Made by a program: the position numbers and the translations under genes. From NCBI GenBank assembly GCA_044226845.1, contig JBGAGG010000010.1, positions 1 through 64,000 of the forward strand: 64,000 nucleotides of DNA. The letters run 5' to 3'. Under the pieces are notes generated by a model, which worked only from the letters and a program-made list of their open reading frames with translations, made no database searches and had not been told where the DNA came from. Below are positions 39,235 to 48,134 of this stretch, piece by piece; positions within the stretch are counted from its first letter, which is position 1, and each line of letters starts with the position of its first letter. Source of the DNA: JAFDZO01 sp044226845. GTDB taxonomy: Bacteria > Bacteroidota > Ignavibacteria > Tepidaquicellales > Tepidaquicellaceae.

Positions 39235-39318
39235 CAATTAACAATTAACAATTAGCAATTAACAATTAACTGAATGTAATTTTTCTGTTAACTGTTAATT
39301 ACTAATTGTTAATTGAAT
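39226..39318. repeat. AATTAAC tandem repeat with inverted counterpart
   Basis: Heptamer units AATTAAC repeat several times from the end of the second kinase gene, then the inverted form (GTTAATT, TTGTTAATT) follows. The whole can fold as a long AT-rich hairpin between convergent genes and may terminate both transcripts. Confidence 0.65.
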
Positions 39319-39323
39319 AATTC

Positions 39324-40850
39324 TTATTTTAAAAGTATCATCTTCTTTACAGAATTGAACTGCCCTGCGGAAATTCTATAAAAATATGCTCCCGAAGGCA
39401 AAGCCCCTGCATTAACATTAACTGAATAATAGCCTGCCGGTTTCTTCTCATGAATTAAACTCATAACTTCCTTTCCGCTTAAATCAAAAATTGCCAGACT
39501 TACAAAACTTTCAGCCGGAAGATTAAAATTTATCAAAGTTGAAGGATTAAAAGGGTTAGGATAATTCTGCACTAATGCAAATTTATCCGGTGTACCGATA
39601 AATACTTCTGAGCTTAAATTGAAATATTCATAGTTACCGTTATAGTCAATTTGTTTTAAGCGGTACTGATAATTTCCGCTTTGCAAAGCTTTATCTGTAA
39701 ATACGTAAGTATTAGCAATATTTGATGTTCCACTGCCTTTAACGAAAGCTATTTTCTGCCACTGCGCACCGGATTTTCTTTCAATATCAAAGCCGGAATT
39801 ATTCTCTTCAGTTTCTGTCTGCCACTTAAGCTCAACATTATTTGCATTAACTAAAGAGGTAAATGAAGCCAGCTCAACCGGCACTAAAGTATTATCCATG
39901 CGGAATTTTGAAATAACCGGAATATGGTCGGATGCATAATGAATAGCATCTGCAACTGCAACGGATACTGCAGTATTTGGCTGCTTATTAATCGAATCAT
40001 TCAGGTGATTTCCGTCATTTCCATACGCTTTATATTCACTTCGAATCCATGACAATTTTCCTGCTAAAGTATCTGTGCATGCGCGCGAAGGCATTATCAG
40101 ATCGAAACGGTCATCCATTCCACCGGTAGAACCGCCGCCAAAAGAACGTACGCGCGGTGACTGAGTATAATATGCCGAATAAATTGCCCTGTTTTGCCAG
40201 CTTCCCGTCATGCCGTTAATCTGGTCGTAAAATTCGCCGTCATCTCCGGGATTATTTTGAAGTAATTTAGTATAAGCAACTTCAGTTGCAGCATATAGAT
40301 TAAAATCACCCATCACCATAAAATATTTTCCTGAAGGCAATGCATTGGTGACTTTTCTAAGTGAATCAACTTCCCTGCCTCTTTGAGCTTCTTCGGCGGA
40401 ACCGGAGCTTGCTTTAAGGTGGACGCTGTAGAATCGCACCGTATCCTGTATAAATGGAAGGTACATCTTGAACTCATTTATATCTCTCAGCTCTGTGCCG
40501 ATTGCTCTGTTTGAAACAAAAGATGCCTTGGATTTTTTGAAGAAAAGAAGATTGCTCGAATCGAAGCTTGATAGAAAAGTTATTGTGTCATAAACTCCGG
40601 GAGCAAAGACCTGAAATACCTGCCTGAACAAAACTTTATTTGCGCCTGTTCCTGTTATTTCCTGACATACAAATACATCGGGAGAAACAGAGCTTATAAC
40701 TGTGCGGTAATATTGAACGCGTGAAGTATCGGTTCCTGAAAAATTCAGGAGATTCCAGTTCATTACTTTAAGTGTATCGTATGCCGCAAAAGACTGCTGA
40801 TGCGCAAAGACTATCAATAGTACTACAAATATGTACTTTAGTTTTTTCAT
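39324..40850 (-). CDS. T9SS-exported endonuclease/exonuclease/phosphatase-family protein (copy 1)
   Basis: The start is set at ATG 40850, where a signal peptide begins (KKLKYIFVVLLIVFAHQQSFA); the longer reading adds 18 atypical residues. The EEP catalytic set is complete: MNWNLLNF, VCQEI, SVHLKAS, MGDFNLY and ASDHIPV. A fibronectin-like region (VELASFTSLVNANNVELKWQ) and a type IX C-terminal domain (NYPNPFNPSTLINFNL ... FNSVKKMILLK) follow. It is thus a secreted or surface-bound metal-dependent nuclease or phosphodiesterase. The paralog at 41100 lacks the fibronectin-like part. DNA scavenging is a plausible role. Confidence 0.9.
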   Translation of the reverse strand: MKKLKYIFVVLLIVFAHQQSFAAYDTLKVMNWNLLNFSGTDTSRVQYYRTVISSVSPDVFVCQEITGTGANKVLFRQVFQVFAPGVYDTITFLSSFDSSNLLFFKKSKASFVSNRAIGTELRDINEFKMYLPFIQDTVRFYSVHLKASSGSAEEAQRGREVDSLRKVTNALPSGKYFMVMGDFNLYAATEVAYTKLLQNNPGDDGEFYDQINGMTGSWQNRAIYSAYYTQSPRVRSFGGGSTGGMDDRFDLIMPSRACTDTLAGKLSWIRSEYKAYGNDGNHLNDSINKQPNTAVSVAVADAIHYASDHIPVISKFRMDNTLVPVELASFTSLVNANNVELKWQTETEENNSGFDIERKSGAQWQKIAFVKGSGTSNIANTYVFTDKALQSGNYQYRLKQIDYNGNYEYFNLSSEVFIGTPDKFALVQNYPNPFNPSTLINFNLPAESFVSLAIFDLSGKEVMSLIHEKKPAGYYSVNVNAGALPSGAYFYRISAGQFNSVKKMILLK

Positions 40851-41051
40851 TACTAAATAGGGGTTAAAAATTTGGTGAAATCGCTTAAAATTAACGATTT
40901 TCAACGAATTAATCAGTTACAAATTATTTTTATAACTTAATGTTTGCAATTCCTGTTCCCAAGAGAAGCAGAATTAAGAACTACCTTATTCATAGAAAAA
41001 GCAGTCAGCATTTCTGCGAACTGCTTTATTTTCGTTACTCGTTAAAATACT

Positions 41052-41077
41052 GCTTCCCCACGTCCCCTTTGGGAAGC
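41052..41077. repeat. REP-like hairpin between the two exported nuclease genes
   Basis: GCTTCCC (41052-41058) pairs with GGGAAGC (41071-41077), with ACGTCCCC in between. It resembles the CCTTCCCAACGTCCTCGTT REP beside the RAYT gene, but is degenerate. Confidence 0.55.
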
Positions 41078-41099
41078 TAAAATAACTTTATATCCTTTT

Positions 41100-42350
41100 T
41101 TATTTAAGAAGTATCATCTTCTTCATTGAAACAAAATTACCAGCTCTTAAGCGATAGAAATATGTTCCCGATGGAAGAGCTGAAGCATCTACGTTCACTG
41201 AAAACCTTCCTTGTGACTTATTGCCGTTAACAAGATTCATTATTTCTTTGCCGTTCATATCAAAAACAACAAGAGATACAAATGCTGAAACAGGCAGATC
41301 AAAATTTATAGTTGTACTTGGGTTGAACGGATTAGGGTAATTCTGAGCTAAGTTGAAATTATTTGCAACGTTGGAAGTCTGTGTAACAATGTTCGTAGTT
41401 CCGTTCATGAAATAAACTCCCATAATCGGGCAGTGGTCAGAAGCATAATGAATACCGTTCACAACTGCTACCGGAGCTGCAGTATTCGGCTGCTTATTTA
41501 TCGAATCGTTATAGTGGTTACCGTCATTGCCCACGGTGAAATATCTTCCGCGTGAGTATGTCATATAAAATTTGTTTGACGGAATTGTCATCGCTTTTGA
41601 GTGAAGCAAAAGGTCGAACCTGTCATCCATTCCGCCCGTCGCTCCGCCGCCGAATGAACGCACGCGAGGTGACTGAGTATGATAAAATGCATAAGATGCA
41701 TTAGCCCATGTTCCCGTCATTCCTACAATCGGATCGTAAAGCTGTCCTTCACCGATTGTAATTGCCTGAAGCTTTTGATATGCAACTTCGTTTGCCGAGT
41801 AAATATTAAAGTCGCCTGTCATTATAAAATATTTTCCGAGAGGTAAACGGTTTGTGTAATATCTTAAAGTGTCTACTTCCCTGCCTCTCTGCAGTTCGTT
41901 AGCCGACCCAGTGCTTGCCTTTAAGTGGCAGCTGAAAAATCTTACTGTATCCTGTATGTAAGGAATGTACATTTTGAATTCCGTTATGTAGCGGAGCTCA
42001 GTTCTTATCGGAGTGTTTGAAATAAATCTTGCTCTGGATTTTTTAAAGAATAATAGATTGCCGGTATCGGGACCCATATCGAATGTGCATGTATCGTATT
42101 GCCCGGGAGCAAATGATTCGAATACCTGATTGAATAAAACTTTGTTAGCGGCCGGTCCGCTGATTTCCTGACAGATAAAAATATCAGGATTGGAGTACGA
42201 AATTACATCTCTGTAATATTTTACGCGGGTAGTATCAGTGCCTGCGAAGTTGAGGAGGTTCCAGTTCATAACACGGAGCGAATCAAGGGCCGCAAATGAC
42301 TGAGATACAAAAATTAATAAAAAGAGAATTGTAAGGTTTAGTTTTTTCAT
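41100..42350 (-). CDS. T9SS-exported endonuclease/exonuclease/phosphatase-family protein (copy 2)
   Basis: A signal peptide (LNLTILFLLIFVSQSFA) leads to an EEP domain with all catalytic motifs (MNWNLLNF, ICQEI, SCHLKAS, MTGDFNIY, ASDHCPI). It is followed directly by a type IX C-terminal domain (NYPNPFNPSTTINFDL ... FVSMKKMILLK). It is the shorter paralog of the 39324-40850 protein, sharing long stretches such as YTQSPRVRSFGGG-type (here HTQSPRVRSFGGGATGGMDD). An extracellular nuclease or phosphodiesterase is expected. The pair is tandem and separated by 249 bases with a degenerate REP hairpin. Confidence 0.9.
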   Translation of the reverse strand: MKKLNLTILFLLIFVSQSFAALDSLRVMNWNLLNFAGTDTTRVKYYRDVISYSNPDIFICQEISGPAANKVLFNQVFESFAPGQYDTCTFDMGPDTGNLLFFKKSRARFISNTPIRTELRYITEFKMYIPYIQDTVRFFSCHLKASTGSANELQRGREVDTLRYYTNRLPLGKYFIMTGDFNIYSANEVAYQKLQAITIGEGQLYDPIVGMTGTWANASYAFYHTQSPRVRSFGGGATGGMDDRFDLLLHSKAMTIPSNKFYMTYSRGRYFTVGNDGNHYNDSINKQPNTAAPVAVVNGIHYASDHCPIMGVYFMNGTTNIVTQTSNVANNFNLAQNYPNPFNPSTTINFDLPVSAFVSLVVFDMNGKEIMNLVNGNKSQGRFSVNVDASALPSGTYFYRLRAGNFVSMKKMILLK

Positions 42351-42627
42351 TTTCTCGTTGCCGAAATTTCATCGGTCAATAAATTAATAATGGACATGGA
42401 ATATAGCGGATTCCACGCATAAAATCAGTGAAATTTCATTTCAATGAAGGTATAAGTTGAGCGGTTTGTGGGGAGGAAAGATAACGGATAAATCCACGTG
42501 ATTCTTCCCAATCCTTTAAGAGGAAAGGGAAGAACGACTCTGACCACCTCTCCCCATTCCCATTTATTTTTAATTCCTATTTTGGCAAATTTGTAAGTCT
42601 CCCGGGAATTGAAACTACAACAGAAAT

Positions 42628-43272
42628 ATGACTGAACAATCCTCCTCACTGCAAAAAATTTATTCAACTGTCTTCGAAGAAGAGCTTTTAAAAGAGATTG
42701 AAGAAAACTGCCTTACTATCACTGCTCCGGCGGGACAAACGCTAATGAATATGGGTCAGCCTATAAGCGCAGTACCGATCGTGCTGAAAGGCGTTGCAAA
42801 AGTCTCGCGAATAAATGATGAAGGTCAGGAGTTTCTTCTTTATTATGTAAAAGAAGGCGAGGGCTGCGCAATAGCTTTTGCATGCGGAATGATGCGGCTG
42901 CCAAGCGCTATTAAAAGTACAGTGGAGGAAGATATAACAATTATGTTTGTATCGCTTCAGCAGATGGAGCAGTGGATGACTAAATATCCTTCATGGAAAA
43001 AATTTGTATTGGATACTATGGTAACGGAATTTATCGATGTAATAAAAAATATAGATAACATTGCCTTCAAAAAAATGGATGACAGGCTGATAAGTTATCT
43101 TAAAGAAAAATCCAGAATAATTGATTCTCCCCTGCTGAATATTTCCCATCAGCAGATTGCCGATGAAATGGGAACTAACCGCGTTGTTATATCCCGTCTT
43201 TTGAAGAAGCTTGAAAATGATAAGAAGCTTCTGCTCTTCCGCAACCAGATAAAACTCTTGAACGAACTGTAA
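42628..43272 (+). CDS. Crp/Fnr-family transcriptional regulator
   Basis: A cyclic-nucleotide-binding-type beta-barrel (QTLMNMGQPISAVPIVLKGV, VKEGEGCAIAFACGMMR) is joined by a long helix to a winged HTH (NISHQQIADEMGTNRVVISRLLKKLE). It lacks the Cys cluster of FNR. The HTH is of the Bacteroidota Crp/Fnr type, whose ligands are mostly unknown. A good terminator follows, and then an inverted repeat upstream of the methyltransferase gene that it may bind. Confidence 0.92.
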   Translation: MTEQSSSLQKIYSTVFEEELLKEIEENCLTITAPAGQTLMNMGQPISAVPIVLKGVAKVSRINDEGQEFLLYYVKEGEGCAIAFACGMMRLPSAIKSTVEEDITIMFVSLQQMEQWMTKYPSWKKFVLDTMVTEFIDVIKNIDNIAFKKMDDRLISYLKEKSRIIDSPLLNISHQQIADEMGTNRVVISRLLKKLENDKKLLLFRNQIKLLNEL

Positions 43273-43317
43273 ATTTCAATTTGTTGAAACGCTAATTTTT
43301 TCCTCTACATAACCTTT

Positions 43318-43351
43318 GACCTGACAGGATTAAAAACCTGTCAGGTCTTTT
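43318..43351 (+). terminator. Intrinsic terminator of the Crp/Fnr gene
   Basis: GACCTGACAGG (43318-43328) pairs with CCTGTCAGGTC (43337-43347), followed by TTTT. Confidence 0.88.
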
Positions 43352-43358
43352 AAGATTT

Positions 43359-43393
43359 GTAACATTTATTACACAGTTATGTAATAATGTTAC
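43359..43393. promoter_or_regulatory. Inverted repeat upstream of the methyltransferase gene
   Basis: GTAACATTTATTACA (43359-43373) and TGTAATAATGTTAC (43380-43393) are inverted with one extra base. It lies about 69 bases before ATG 43462 and could be an operator, perhaps for the adjacent Crp/Fnr protein, but the motif is not a known consensus. Confidence 0.45.
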
Positions 43394-43461
43394 CAACTTT
43401 CACTCCGCTCCTTCCGTATTTTTGTATAATGATTTTAATAAAATAAATTATACAATCAAAA

Positions 43462-44307
43462 ATGGAACAACAATTAATTGAAATACGCGAGCAGCAAAAA
43501 GCATCATGGAATAAATTTTCTCCGGGATGGAAAAAATGGGATGAACTATTTATGGAGCACCTGCAGCCGATGGGTGATGCAATCATTAAGCAGTTAAATT
43601 TAAAAGACACCGATATAGTGCTTGATATAGCTGCCGGCACCGGCGAACCCGGACTTACAATTGCCTCTAAAGTAACAAACGGAAAAGTATTTGTAACAGA
43701 CCTTGCAGAAGATATGCTGAAGATAGCAGAAGAGAATGCATCTAATAAAAATATTTTAAACGTCGAATTCAAGGCATGTGATGTAAGCGAGCTTCCCTAT
43801 GATGATAATACATTCGACGCAATAAGCTGCCGTCTTGGATTTATGTTCTTCCCTGATATGAAGCTTGCTGCAAAAGAAATGGCGCGCGTGCTGAAGCCGG
43901 GAGGAAAGATTTCCACTTCCGTATGGACAGTCCCTGAAAAGAATTTCTGGGTTACAGCAATGATGAGCACAATAAATAAAAATATGGATATCCCTGCTCC
44001 GCCTGCAGGCGCGCCGGGAATGTTCCGCTGCGGTAAGGACGGCTTCATTGCGGACTTATTTAAAGAGGCAGGATTGAAAAACACTGAGCAGGTTGAAGTA
44101 ATCGGAAAAATTAATTGCGGCACTGCCGATGTTTACTGGGATATGATGACTGAGCTTGCCGCACCTGTAGTTGCTGCTTTAAGCAGTGCAGATGATATGA
44201 CAAGACAAAAAATTAAAAGAGAAGTGTTTGAGCTGGTGAATAAGAAATATCCTGACGGAAACGTTGTGATAGATTCAAGCGCTTATGTAGTCTGCGGTAC
44301 GAAGTAA
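43462..44307 (+). CDS. SAM-dependent class I methyltransferase, UbiE/Methyltransf_11 type
   Basis: SAM-binding motif I is VLDIAAGTGEPGLTIA, motif II CDVSELPYDDNTFDAISCRLG and motif III VLKPGGKISTSVW, all of the UbiE/Coq5-like class. The 60-residue C-terminal region (INCGTADVYWDMMTELAAPV) is typical of a small-molecule methyltransferase, but the substrate is unknown. No menaquinone genes are nearby. A strong terminator follows, so the gene stands alone after the Crp/Fnr regulator. Confidence 0.88.
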   Translation: MEQQLIEIREQQKASWNKFSPGWKKWDELFMEHLQPMGDAIIKQLNLKDTDIVLDIAAGTGEPGLTIASKVTNGKVFVTDLAEDMLKIAEENASNKNILNVEFKACDVSELPYDDNTFDAISCRLGFMFFPDMKLAAKEMARVLKPGGKISTSVWTVPEKNFWVTAMMSTINKNMDIPAPPAGAPGMFRCGKDGFIADLFKEAGLKNTEQVEVIGKINCGTADVYWDMMTELAAPVVAALSSADDMTRQKIKREVFELVNKKYPDGNVVIDSSAYVVCGTK

Positions 44308-44346
44308 AACAGAACATATATAATAAGAAGTTAAAATGTATGGGGG

Positions 44347-44397
44347 AAATCCGGCAGAATCGATTTTAATAAAAAATCTGATGAAGCCGGATTTTTT
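44347..44397 (+). terminator. Intrinsic terminator of the methyltransferase gene
   Basis: AAATCCGGC (44347-44355) pairs with GCCGGATTT (44386-44394), followed by T residues. Confidence 0.85.
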
Positions 44398-44474
44398 ATT
44401 AATATGCTTGCTCTCCGTTTGCAATTTTTCTCTTTGAAATTATTCTATATATTATATTAACAAACATTTCCCCT

Positions 44475-46481
44475 ATGATAAAGTTAATATTTTACTTCGG
44501 ATTAATTGCAATTCTGTTTCAATCTTCTGCTATTTTTTCTCAGTGGAGTCAGATTGGTCCGAACTATGGCTCATCCAATGACCCGACACCATTAATAAAT
44601 AATTTTTTTGTTGTGGGCGATACACTATTCGGCTGCAACAATGTGTTCGGAGTACATTACTCTACAGACTTCGGTGGAGTCTGGTGTGAAACTGGAATGA
44701 CATCCGGAAATAATAAGTTTATATCCAAATCAGGGAATGTAATCCTAACGGGAACAAGCAGCATCAACCGTTCAACAAATAACGGAGAGACGTACTCACC
44801 CACCAGCGTTACTGCAACATTACTCAATATGGATTTCAAAAAAAACATCGCAATTGCCGGAACAACAAACGGTATTTATCTCTCTACAAATTACGGAGCT
44901 AACTGGACGAATCCAATTGTTTCCGGTTCATATCCCGGTGTAGCAATTCTTGACAGTACAATTTTCATTGGCAATTCAGCGGGAGTTTCACGCTCAACAA
45001 ATAAAGGCGCAACTTTTGAAGTGGTACTTCCTCTTCATGATATTACCAGGCTTCAGATAGTTGGTACGAGTGTAATGGCTATTTCTTCAGGCGGTATAGA
45101 TATTTCTTACAATCGCGGAAATGCCTGGAACCCTTTATACACCGGTCAAAATGTAAAGGCATGTACAATTGTATACTCCGATTTATTTATGGCTATGGGT
45201 AATACTATTCAGAAATCTACTAACGGTGGTGAGAACTGGAGTGTTGTGTTTAATGCAGATGCTCCTGTAAGCAACGTTATAAATCTAAATGGAAATTTGG
45301 TTGCATTATCCACTTCTGCAATTTGTCTTAGCAGAGATACAGGACAAACCTGGGTTCAGAATAAATTTCGTTTCATGCAGGCATACTCTGTTTATAAAAC
45401 AGCAAACTCAATTTTCAGTTCATCGAATAACTTTGGAATTTATCGTTCTACTAATTCAGGTAATGCATGGAATAACTTTACATTGACAAATGATTTCTGG
45501 GCAGTCAGAACATTTGCAGAAAGAAGCGGATTTCTTTTCTGCGCGCAGAATAACGGCGGAGTTTATTTATCAACTAATGACGGCGCATCTTTTTCGCTAA
45601 TCTCTACACTGATCAGAACTATCTATATTTTATATCCTGTAGGTCAGAATTTGCTGGCAGGGACACAGGCAGGAGGAATTTATTACTCGCAAAACGATGG
45701 AACTACATGGTCACCTACGAATCTAAATAATCAGACAATTTATTGTATACACGGAAATACAAATAAGCTGTTTGCAGGTGGTACAGGCGCAGGACTTTAC
45801 TTTTCTGCTAATGCAGGCGGTACGTGGTCTCCGGTTACAGGTATTACGCAGCCTATCGGAGGAATAACTTCCTATTCAAATTTTGTATTCGCCGGAGGAA
45901 GCACGGGAATATTTGTTTCATCTGATTACGGAGATACGTGGTCTCAAACATCTTTTCCATATCCTTATGTAAATGCTATGGCATCCTACGGAAGCAATGT
46001 ATTTGCGGGAACCGAAAGAAACGGTTTTTTTATGAGCAGTGATAACGGAGTAACATGGACTAATATAAACAACAATCTTGGTCCGCGAATTTCAGTTTCC
46101 CGAATGTTTATCAGCGGCAATGATTTATACGGGGCAACTTATACTTCATCAATTGTAAAGGCGCCATTAAGCCGCTTCATTGGGATAAATCAAATATCAA
46201 CTGAACTGCCTGATGATTTTTCATTAAAACAAAATTATCCAAATCCTTTTAATCCAAGCACAACAATAAATTTCAGCTTAAAATCTTCGGGATTTGTTTC
46301 ATTAAAAGTTTATGATATGAGAGGTATGGAAGTCGCTGAATTAATTAATCAGAAGATGAACGCCGGAACATTTTCTTTTACATTCGATGCATCAAGTTAT
46401 AATCTTACAAGCGGTGTTTATTTTTATAAGCTGAAAACACGCGGATTCGAAAATGTAAAGCGAATGGTACTTTTAAAGTAA
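44475..46481 (+). CDS. T9SS-exported beta-propeller (YCF48/sialidase-like) protein, A
   Basis: A signal peptide (LIFYFGLIAILFQSSAIFSQ) precedes about 560 residues of repeated propeller blades with the pattern xxxSTNxGxxW (for example TNYGANWTN, STNGGENWS and SSDNGVTWT), as in YCF48/BNR-repeat proteins. The type IX C-terminal domain (NYPNPFNPSTTINFSL ... KRMVLLK) ends it. It is 668 residues long and closely related to the 49540-51546 protein. Such cell-surface propellers have no known enzymatic role here. The start is ATG 44475 directly after CCCCT, as in neighbouring paralogs. Confidence 0.88.
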   Translation: MIKLIFYFGLIAILFQSSAIFSQWSQIGPNYGSSNDPTPLINNFFVVGDTLFGCNNVFGVHYSTDFGGVWCETGMTSGNNKFISKSGNVILTGTSSINRSTNNGETYSPTSVTATLLNMDFKKNIAIAGTTNGIYLSTNYGANWTNPIVSGSYPGVAILDSTIFIGNSAGVSRSTNKGATFEVVLPLHDITRLQIVGTSVMAISSGGIDISYNRGNAWNPLYTGQNVKACTIVYSDLFMAMGNTIQKSTNGGENWSVVFNADAPVSNVINLNGNLVALSTSAICLSRDTGQTWVQNKFRFMQAYSVYKTANSIFSSSNNFGIYRSTNSGNAWNNFTLTNDFWAVRTFAERSGFLFCAQNNGGVYLSTNDGASFSLISTLIRTIYILYPVGQNLLAGTQAGGIYYSQNDGTTWSPTNLNNQTIYCIHGNTNKLFAGGTGAGLYFSANAGGTWSPVTGITQPIGGITSYSNFVFAGGSTGIFVSSDYGDTWSQTSFPYPYVNAMASYGSNVFAGTERNGFFMSSDNGVTWTNINNNLGPRISVSRMFISGNDLYGATYTSSIVKAPLSRFIGINQISTELPDDFSLKQNYPNPFNPSTTINFSLKSSGFVSLKVYDMRGMEVAELINQKMNAGTFSFTFDASSYNLTSGVYFYKLKTRGFENVKRMVLLK

Positions 46482-46512
46482 ATTCAGTTAATATCTATTA
46501 TAGCCTATATTG

Positions 46513-46541
46513 AAAATGGAAAGCTGCGGTTTTCCATTTTT
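46513..46541 (+). terminator. Intrinsic terminator of propeller gene A
   Basis: AAAATGGAAA (46513-46522) pairs with TTTCCATTTT (46531-46540), with further T residues. Confidence 0.75.
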
Positions 46542-46649
46542 CATTTAATTTTAATTCCTATTTTACCAATTTTGTATTTGAGTGCAAAAATAAATTGGTA
46601 CACCGTTTGCACATTAATATTGCTGAAAAATTCTCTGTAAACACAAAAA

Positions 46650-46750
46650 GTAATTAACTGTGTTCTTTTTAAAGGTCTCCGGGCAATACCCCGTAAAATT
46701 CATCACGAATTTTATAGCCGGGAGACTATACTAAAGAGTAAGTTAATTAC
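46650..46750 (+). promoter_or_regulatory. Nested three-helix leader upstream of propeller gene B
   Basis: Three helices nest: GTAATTAAC (46650-46658) with GTTAATTAC (46742-46750), GTCTCCGGGC (46675-46684) with GCCGGGAGAC (46717-46726, one mismatch), and TAAAATTC (46694-46701) with GAATTTTA (46707-46714). A competing GGG/CCC pairing lies at 46681-46691. The element ends 20 bases before ATG 46771. No known riboswitch is recognised. Confidence 0.5.
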
Positions 46751-46770
46751 ATAAAATAAAATTATCCCCT

Positions 46771-48000
46771 ATGAAAAAATTAATAACTGCTCTGTTATTT
46801 TTTTCTTTGGCCATATCTTTTGCGCATCCCATTTACGCACAGTGGGAGCGTCCTTATTACGATATTTTTGCAGTCTGCTTATTAATCAAAGACGGCAATA
46901 TTTATGCAGGCAAAAACGGAATATCCCGCACTACAGACGGCGGACTTTCCTGGAATCTATTCAATAACGGAATGCCGAATACACCTTACCGCTACCAGGT
47001 AAACCGTATGTATAATTTTAACGGAACCATTTATGCCGGGCTGGATACTATGGGTGTATATACACTTCCTGACGGAGGAAATACCTGGACTCAAAGAAAT
47101 ACAGGCTTCCCTGCGAACATAGTTGTAAAAACTTTTGCCGGTTACAGTACGACTATTTTCTGCGGAACCGACAAAGGAGTTTTCAAATCTACCAATGCCG
47201 GCGCAGTTTGGAATTTAGCCGGAATGGCAGATACAATGGTAGTCGATTTGATTTTCCGCGATAATGTTTTATTTGCTTCCAATTATTCTGCTGGCGTAAA
47301 AGTCTCTTATAATTTTGGACAGACATGGCAGAGTGTTTCAAGCGGAATGACAGGTACAAAGTGGGCATTTACTTTTACAAACTCGCCAACCTATTTATTT
47401 GCAGGAACATCTGACGCTAAAATTTACAGGACATCTAATAACGGATTAAACTGGGTACAATGCTACTCACAAAGCCCGGCAAGCAATGCGATTTATTCAT
47501 TAAAATATTATGCAAACCGGCTTATAGCAGGCACTGCACAGGGTATATTTTATTCATACAATCAGGGTAATAACTGGCTGCCTGTGAATGACGGTTTTCC
47601 GCCGAATACTGAAATCCGCTCCGATGCAATTGTATATTCAACACTGAATGTATACGTCGCACCTACAAACGGAGTTTACCGCAGACCTCTCTCGCAGTTA
47701 ACAGCAATTTCTTCAACGCAAAATGTTGTGAATAATTTTAAGCTGGAGCAGAATTATCCTAATCCGTTCAATCCTTCTACGCAAATAAATTTCGAATTAC
47801 GAAATAAGAATTATGTTACTTTAAAAGTTTATGATTTGATTGGCAACGAAATTGCAACATTAGTTAATGAAAATAAAAATGCCGGAAGATATTCAGTTAC
47901 TTTCGATGCAGGGAAATATAATCTTTCCAGCGGAATGTATTTTTATAAATTAAGCGCTGACGATTTTGAAGATACAAAGAGAATGGTGTTGGTGAAATAA
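46771..48000 (+). CDS. T9SS-exported beta-propeller protein, B
   Basis: The protein has a signal peptide (LITALLFFSLAISFAHPIYAQ), a propeller of about 300 residues with TTDGGLSWN, STNAGAVWN and SNNGLNWVQ blades, and a type IX domain (NYPNPFNPSTQINFEL ... KRMVLVK). It is the shorter of the two propeller types in this cluster and close to its neighbour at 48135. An 85-base stretch at the start of its type IX domain is identical to that of the 48135 gene. A highly structured leader precedes it. Confidence 0.88.
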   Translation: MKKLITALLFFSLAISFAHPIYAQWERPYYDIFAVCLLIKDGNIYAGKNGISRTTDGGLSWNLFNNGMPNTPYRYQVNRMYNFNGTIYAGLDTMGVYTLPDGGNTWTQRNTGFPANIVVKTFAGYSTTIFCGTDKGVFKSTNAGAVWNLAGMADTMVVDLIFRDNVLFASNYSAGVKVSYNFGQTWQSVSSGMTGTKWAFTFTNSPTYLFAGTSDAKIYRTSNNGLNWVQCYSQSPASNAIYSLKYYANRLIAGTAQGIFYSYNQGNNWLPVNDGFPPNTEIRSDAIVYSTLNVYVAPTNGVYRRPLSQLTAISSTQNVVNNFKLEQNYPNPFNPSTQINFELRNKNYVTLKVYDLIGNEIATLVNENKNAGRYSVTFDAGKYNLSSGMYFYKLSADDFEDTKRMVLVK

Positions 48001-48134
48001 AAGAGTGTTATCTTGGGAATGCCGTTAAGCCGTTGATCTGAAAAACGCTGACAAGTTTTTGTTTTAATAACTAAATAATATTTTATCTATATTATAGTAG
48101 TTGATAAGTCAGATTTTTACCATTAAAAATCGCT

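Noticed and set aside
39226..39318. AATTAAC tandem units as a possible CRISPR array.
   Set aside because: The units are seven bases with no spacers, and no cas genes are present; it is a simple AT-rich repeat.
40851..40904. Longer N-terminus for the first exported nuclease.
   Set aside because: The extra 18 residues precede a perfectly good signal peptide starting at ATG 40850 and would spoil it.
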